Below, one piece after another: positions 61,884 through 64,000 of a DNA stretch of 64,000 nucleotides (the first letter of the stretch is position 1; every line of letters begins with the position of its first letter). The stretch is from an uncultured Chromatiaceae bacterium. Its GTDB lineage: Bacteria; Pseudomonadota; Gammaproteobacteria; Enterobacterales; Alteromonadaceae. The stretch lies in NCBI GenBank assembly GCA_937978655.1, contig CALJUX010000058.1, forward strand, positions 11,244 through 75,243. The letters run 5' to 3'. The notes beneath the pieces are model-generated. The model was not told where the DNA came from. It was given only the letters and a program-made list of their open reading frames with translations, and made no database searches. A program made the position numbers and the translations under genes.

Positions 61884-63137
61884 ATGGCCAGACCCCAGTT
61901 AAAACTGCCCCGTCGCCTGCTGCTCAGCAGCCTGGCAGCATTTGTGCTTGCCGCCTGCCAACCCGCAGCACCTGCCGCCAGCGGACCGGCTGCAATCAAA
62001 GTCGATGTGGCGACCGTGCTCAGCCAGCAAATCAGCGAAACGGACGAATACACCGGCCGGTTACAGGCGCCGGAATCGGTCAGTCTGATGCCACGCGTCT
62101 CCGGTTACCTTGCCAAAGTACATTTCAGCGAAGGTGCCAAGGTTGCTGCCGGTGATTTGTTATTTAGTCTCGACAATGCGCCTTTTGCCGCTGAAGTGGC
62201 GCGCCTCAGTGCCAGCCAGAGCGAAGCCAAAAGCGCTTTAGCGCTGGCCGACCGTGAATATCAGCGCGCGCTGAGCTTAAAAAAACAAAATGCCATTGCG
62301 ACAGAATTACTCGACAGCCGCTTCAGCCGCTATGAGCAAGCCAAAGCGCAGTTGGCCGCCACGACTGCCGCGCTGAAAAAAGCTGAGCTGGATTTGTCTT
62401 ATACCGAAATTCGCGCGCCAATCGCCGGTGTGGTGTCGAATGCCTTTATCACGGCCGGTAACTATGTGCATGCCGGCCAGTCGGTGCTGACCAGTCTGGT
62501 GTCCTCCGGCCGCATTTACGCTTGGTTTGATGCTGACGAACAAAGCCTGCTGCGTTATTTGGGCCTCGACAGTGCCACTGGCACCGCCAGCCAGCTGCAG
62601 CAACAACAGCGGCCTGTGCTGCTGGCCTTAAGCGGCAGCACTGAGTTCCGCCATCAGGGCACTATTGATTTTATCGACAACCAGTTAAACGCCGCCACCG
62701 GCACCATCCGCATCCGCGCCAGCTTTGACAATAGTGACAACAGCCTGCTGCCCGGCTTGTTTGCCCGGCTGAAACTGACCGGCAGCGCGCCTTATCAGGC
62801 AGTACTGGTCGACGACAAAGCCATTGGCACTGATTTGGCCAGCCGTTTTGTGCTGGTAGTCGACGCCAAAGGCACGCTGCAATATCGCCCGGTCACGCTG
62901 GGTGAAAAAACCGGTGGCCTGCGCATCATCAAAACCGGCCTGAAACCAGCCGAGCAAGTGGTAGTGAATGGTCTGCAACGGGTGCGCCCTGGCGTGGTGA
63001 TTGAACCGAACCGGGTCGAAATGGCGACGCCACAACAGCTGGCTGCGCTTGCCACTGAACAACAACCCTTTCGCATCGCACAGCAACCCGCGTCCTCACA
63101 AGGTACCGGCAGCAGTGTGACCGGCGCCGGCCAATAA
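61884..63137 (+). CDS. RND efflux periplasmic adaptor (AcrA-like lipoprotein)
   Basis: 417 residues. The lipobox FVLAAC gives lipidated Cys25. The lipoyl halves are VSLMPRVSGYLAKVHFSEGAKVAAGDLLFSLD and LDLSYTEIRAPIAGVVSN; a coiled-coil hairpin lies between them (about 100-165), followed by beta-barrel and membrane-proximal domains with TGTIRIRASFDNSDNSLLPGLF. It joins the RND permease to an outer-membrane channel. The ATG has GAGGAA before it; the permease gene follows after 12 bp. Confidence 0.95.
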   Translation: MARPQLKLPRRLLLSSLAAFVLAACQPAAPAASGPAAIKVDVATVLSQQISETDEYTGRLQAPESVSLMPRVSGYLAKVHFSEGAKVAAGDLLFSLDNAPFAAEVARLSASQSEAKSALALADREYQRALSLKKQNAIATELLDSRFSRYEQAKAQLAATTAALKKAELDLSYTEIRAPIAGVVSNAFITAGNYVHAGQSVLTSLVSSGRIYAWFDADEQSLLRYLGLDSATGTASQLQQQQRPVLLALSGSTEFRHQGTIDFIDNQLNAATGTIRIRASFDNSDNSLLPGLFARLKLTGSAPYQAVLVDDKAIGTDLASRFVLVVDAKGTLQYRPVTLGEKTGGLRIIKTGLKPAEQVVVNGLQRVRPGVVIEPNRVEMATPQQLAALATEQQPFRIAQQPASSQGTGSSVTGAGQ

Positions 63138-63149
63138 GAGAGCACAGTT

Positions 63150-63954
63150 ATGTTATCGAATTATTTTTTACGCCGGCCCATCTTTGCCGCCGTGCTGTCG
63201 CTGCTGTTTGTCATCAGCGGCGCCATTGCGGTCTGGCAATTGCCGATCACTGAATACCCGGAAGTGGTGCCGCCGACAGTCGTGGTCACCGCCAGCTATC
63301 CGGGTGCCAACCCGAAAGTCATCGCCGACACTGTCGCCAGCCCGCTGGAGCAGGAAATTAATGGCGTGGAAAACATGCTGTATATGTCCTCGCAGGCGAC
63401 CAGCGACGGCCGCATGACGCTGACCATCACTTTTGCCATCGGCAGCGATGTCGACAAAGCGCAGTCACAGGTGCAGGCCCGGGTGGACCGCGCCAAACCA
63501 CGTCTGCCGCAGGAAGTGCAGCGGCTTGGCATTGTCACCGAAAAATCCTCGCCGGATTTAACCATGGTGGTGCATTTAACTTCGCCGGATAACCGCTACG
63601 ACATGCTGTATCTGTCGAACTATGCCGCGCAAAACATCAAAGACGAACTGGCGCGGATTGACGGTGTCGGTGCGGTGCGTTTGTTTGGCGCCAGCGAATA
63701 CAGCATGCGCGTCTGGTTAGATCCGAATAAAGTTGCTGCGCTGAACCTGACGCCACCGCAAATCGTCAGCGCCATTCGCGAGCAAAACCAGCAGGCCGCC
63801 GCCGGTAGCCTCGGTGCACAACCGTCCGGTAGCAGTGAATTCCAGCTGTTAATCAATGTGAAAGGCCGGCTGACCTCCACCGAGGAATTCGGCAATATCA
63901 TTATCAAAACCGGCGCTAACGGCGAGCTGAGTTACCTCAAAAACGTGGCGCGGC
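63150..63954 (+). CDS. RND multidrug efflux permease, N-terminal fragment
   Basis: AcrB/HAE1-type pump. The first 268 codons of a protein normally about 1030-1050 residues are present. It begins MLSNYFLRRPIFAAVLSLLFVISGAIAVWQLPITEYPEV, the first membrane helix, followed by ASYPGANPKVIADTVASPLEQEINGVENMLYMSS of the pore domain and KPRLPQEVQRLGI. The reading frame continues to 63989, but those residues (IGRASCRERV) are translated adapter sequence. Real sequence stops at 63954 at the latest. Confidence 0.93.
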
Positions 63955-64000
63955 AGATCGGAAGAGCGTCGTGTAGGGAAAGAGTGTAGATCTCGGTGGT
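63955..64000. other. Illumina TruSeq adapter sequence (assembly artefact)
   Basis: The last 46 bases begin AGATCGGAAGAGCGTCGTGT and continue through TAGATCTCGGTGGT, matching the reverse complement of the TruSeq universal adapter as I know it. It is not part of the genome. Confidence 0.97.

Noticed and set aside
63955..63989. C-terminal residues IGRASCRERV of the RND permease frame
   Set aside because: They are the translation of Illumina adapter sequence, not of the genome.
1..64000. CRISPR arrays, tRNA or rRNA genes, insertion sequences, prophage
   Set aside because: I looked for regularly spaced repeats, cloverleaf-type segments and transposase or integrase motifs and found none.

Overview
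This 64 kb window is chromosomal DNA from a Gram-negative gammaproteobacterium. Gene content and order (groES-groEL, dsbD-aroQ-accB-accC, prmA, dusB-fis-purH, queA-tgt-yajC-secD-secF, suhB) point to the Alteromonadales / Rheinheimera-Alishewanella-like group. That placement is my inference from synteny and protein style, not a database result. I saw no tRNA, rRNA, CRISPR array, prophage or insertion sequence. The last 46 bases (63955-64000) are Illumina adapter sequence, so the window ends at a contig end and the final gene is cut artificially.

Layout. 1-5.9 kb: groEL (partial) and groES behind a heat-shock promoter, a truncated cutA remnant, dsbD, aroQ, accB, accC. 5.9-15.1 kb: a glycosyltransferase-like gene, prmA, then a reverse-strand block (lipase, unknown exported protein, phosphopantetheinyl transferase) and a candidate small RNA lying where many relatives have prmA directly before dusB; then dusB-fis, purH and a small gene. 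15.3-18.8 kb: a K+/H+ antiporter, suhB, a rhodanese. 18.8-24.3 kb: the queA-tgt-yajC-secD-secF cluster. 24.5-27.9 kb: a small membrane protein, oxyR, and a Pit phosphate transporter with its PhoU-like partner.

28-47.4 kb and beyond is dominated by phosphate: pstS, pstC, pstA, pstB, phoU; ppk-ppx; phoB-phoR; and, divergent from phoB, a large duplicated beta-helix-like lipoprotein followed by a TonB-dependent receptor. PhoB-type boxes (11-bp direct repeats resembling CTGTCATAAAA) can be read upstream of pstS, ppk, phoB, the lipoprotein and, at 55.8 kb, a porin gene. The most interesting proposal of the window is therefore a Pho-controlled outer-membrane uptake system (lipoprotein + TonB receptor + porin) feeding Pst, polyphosphate synthesis and the PhoBR sensor.

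50.3-64 kb: an EmrAB-type drug efflux operon with its MarR regulator, corA with a long structured leader, the Pho-boxed porin, a phosphoethanolamine transferase, a SapC-family protein, a 7TM diguanylate cyclase, a tiny secreted protein, and a TetR-controlled RND efflux operon with three repeated operators, cut off by the adapter.
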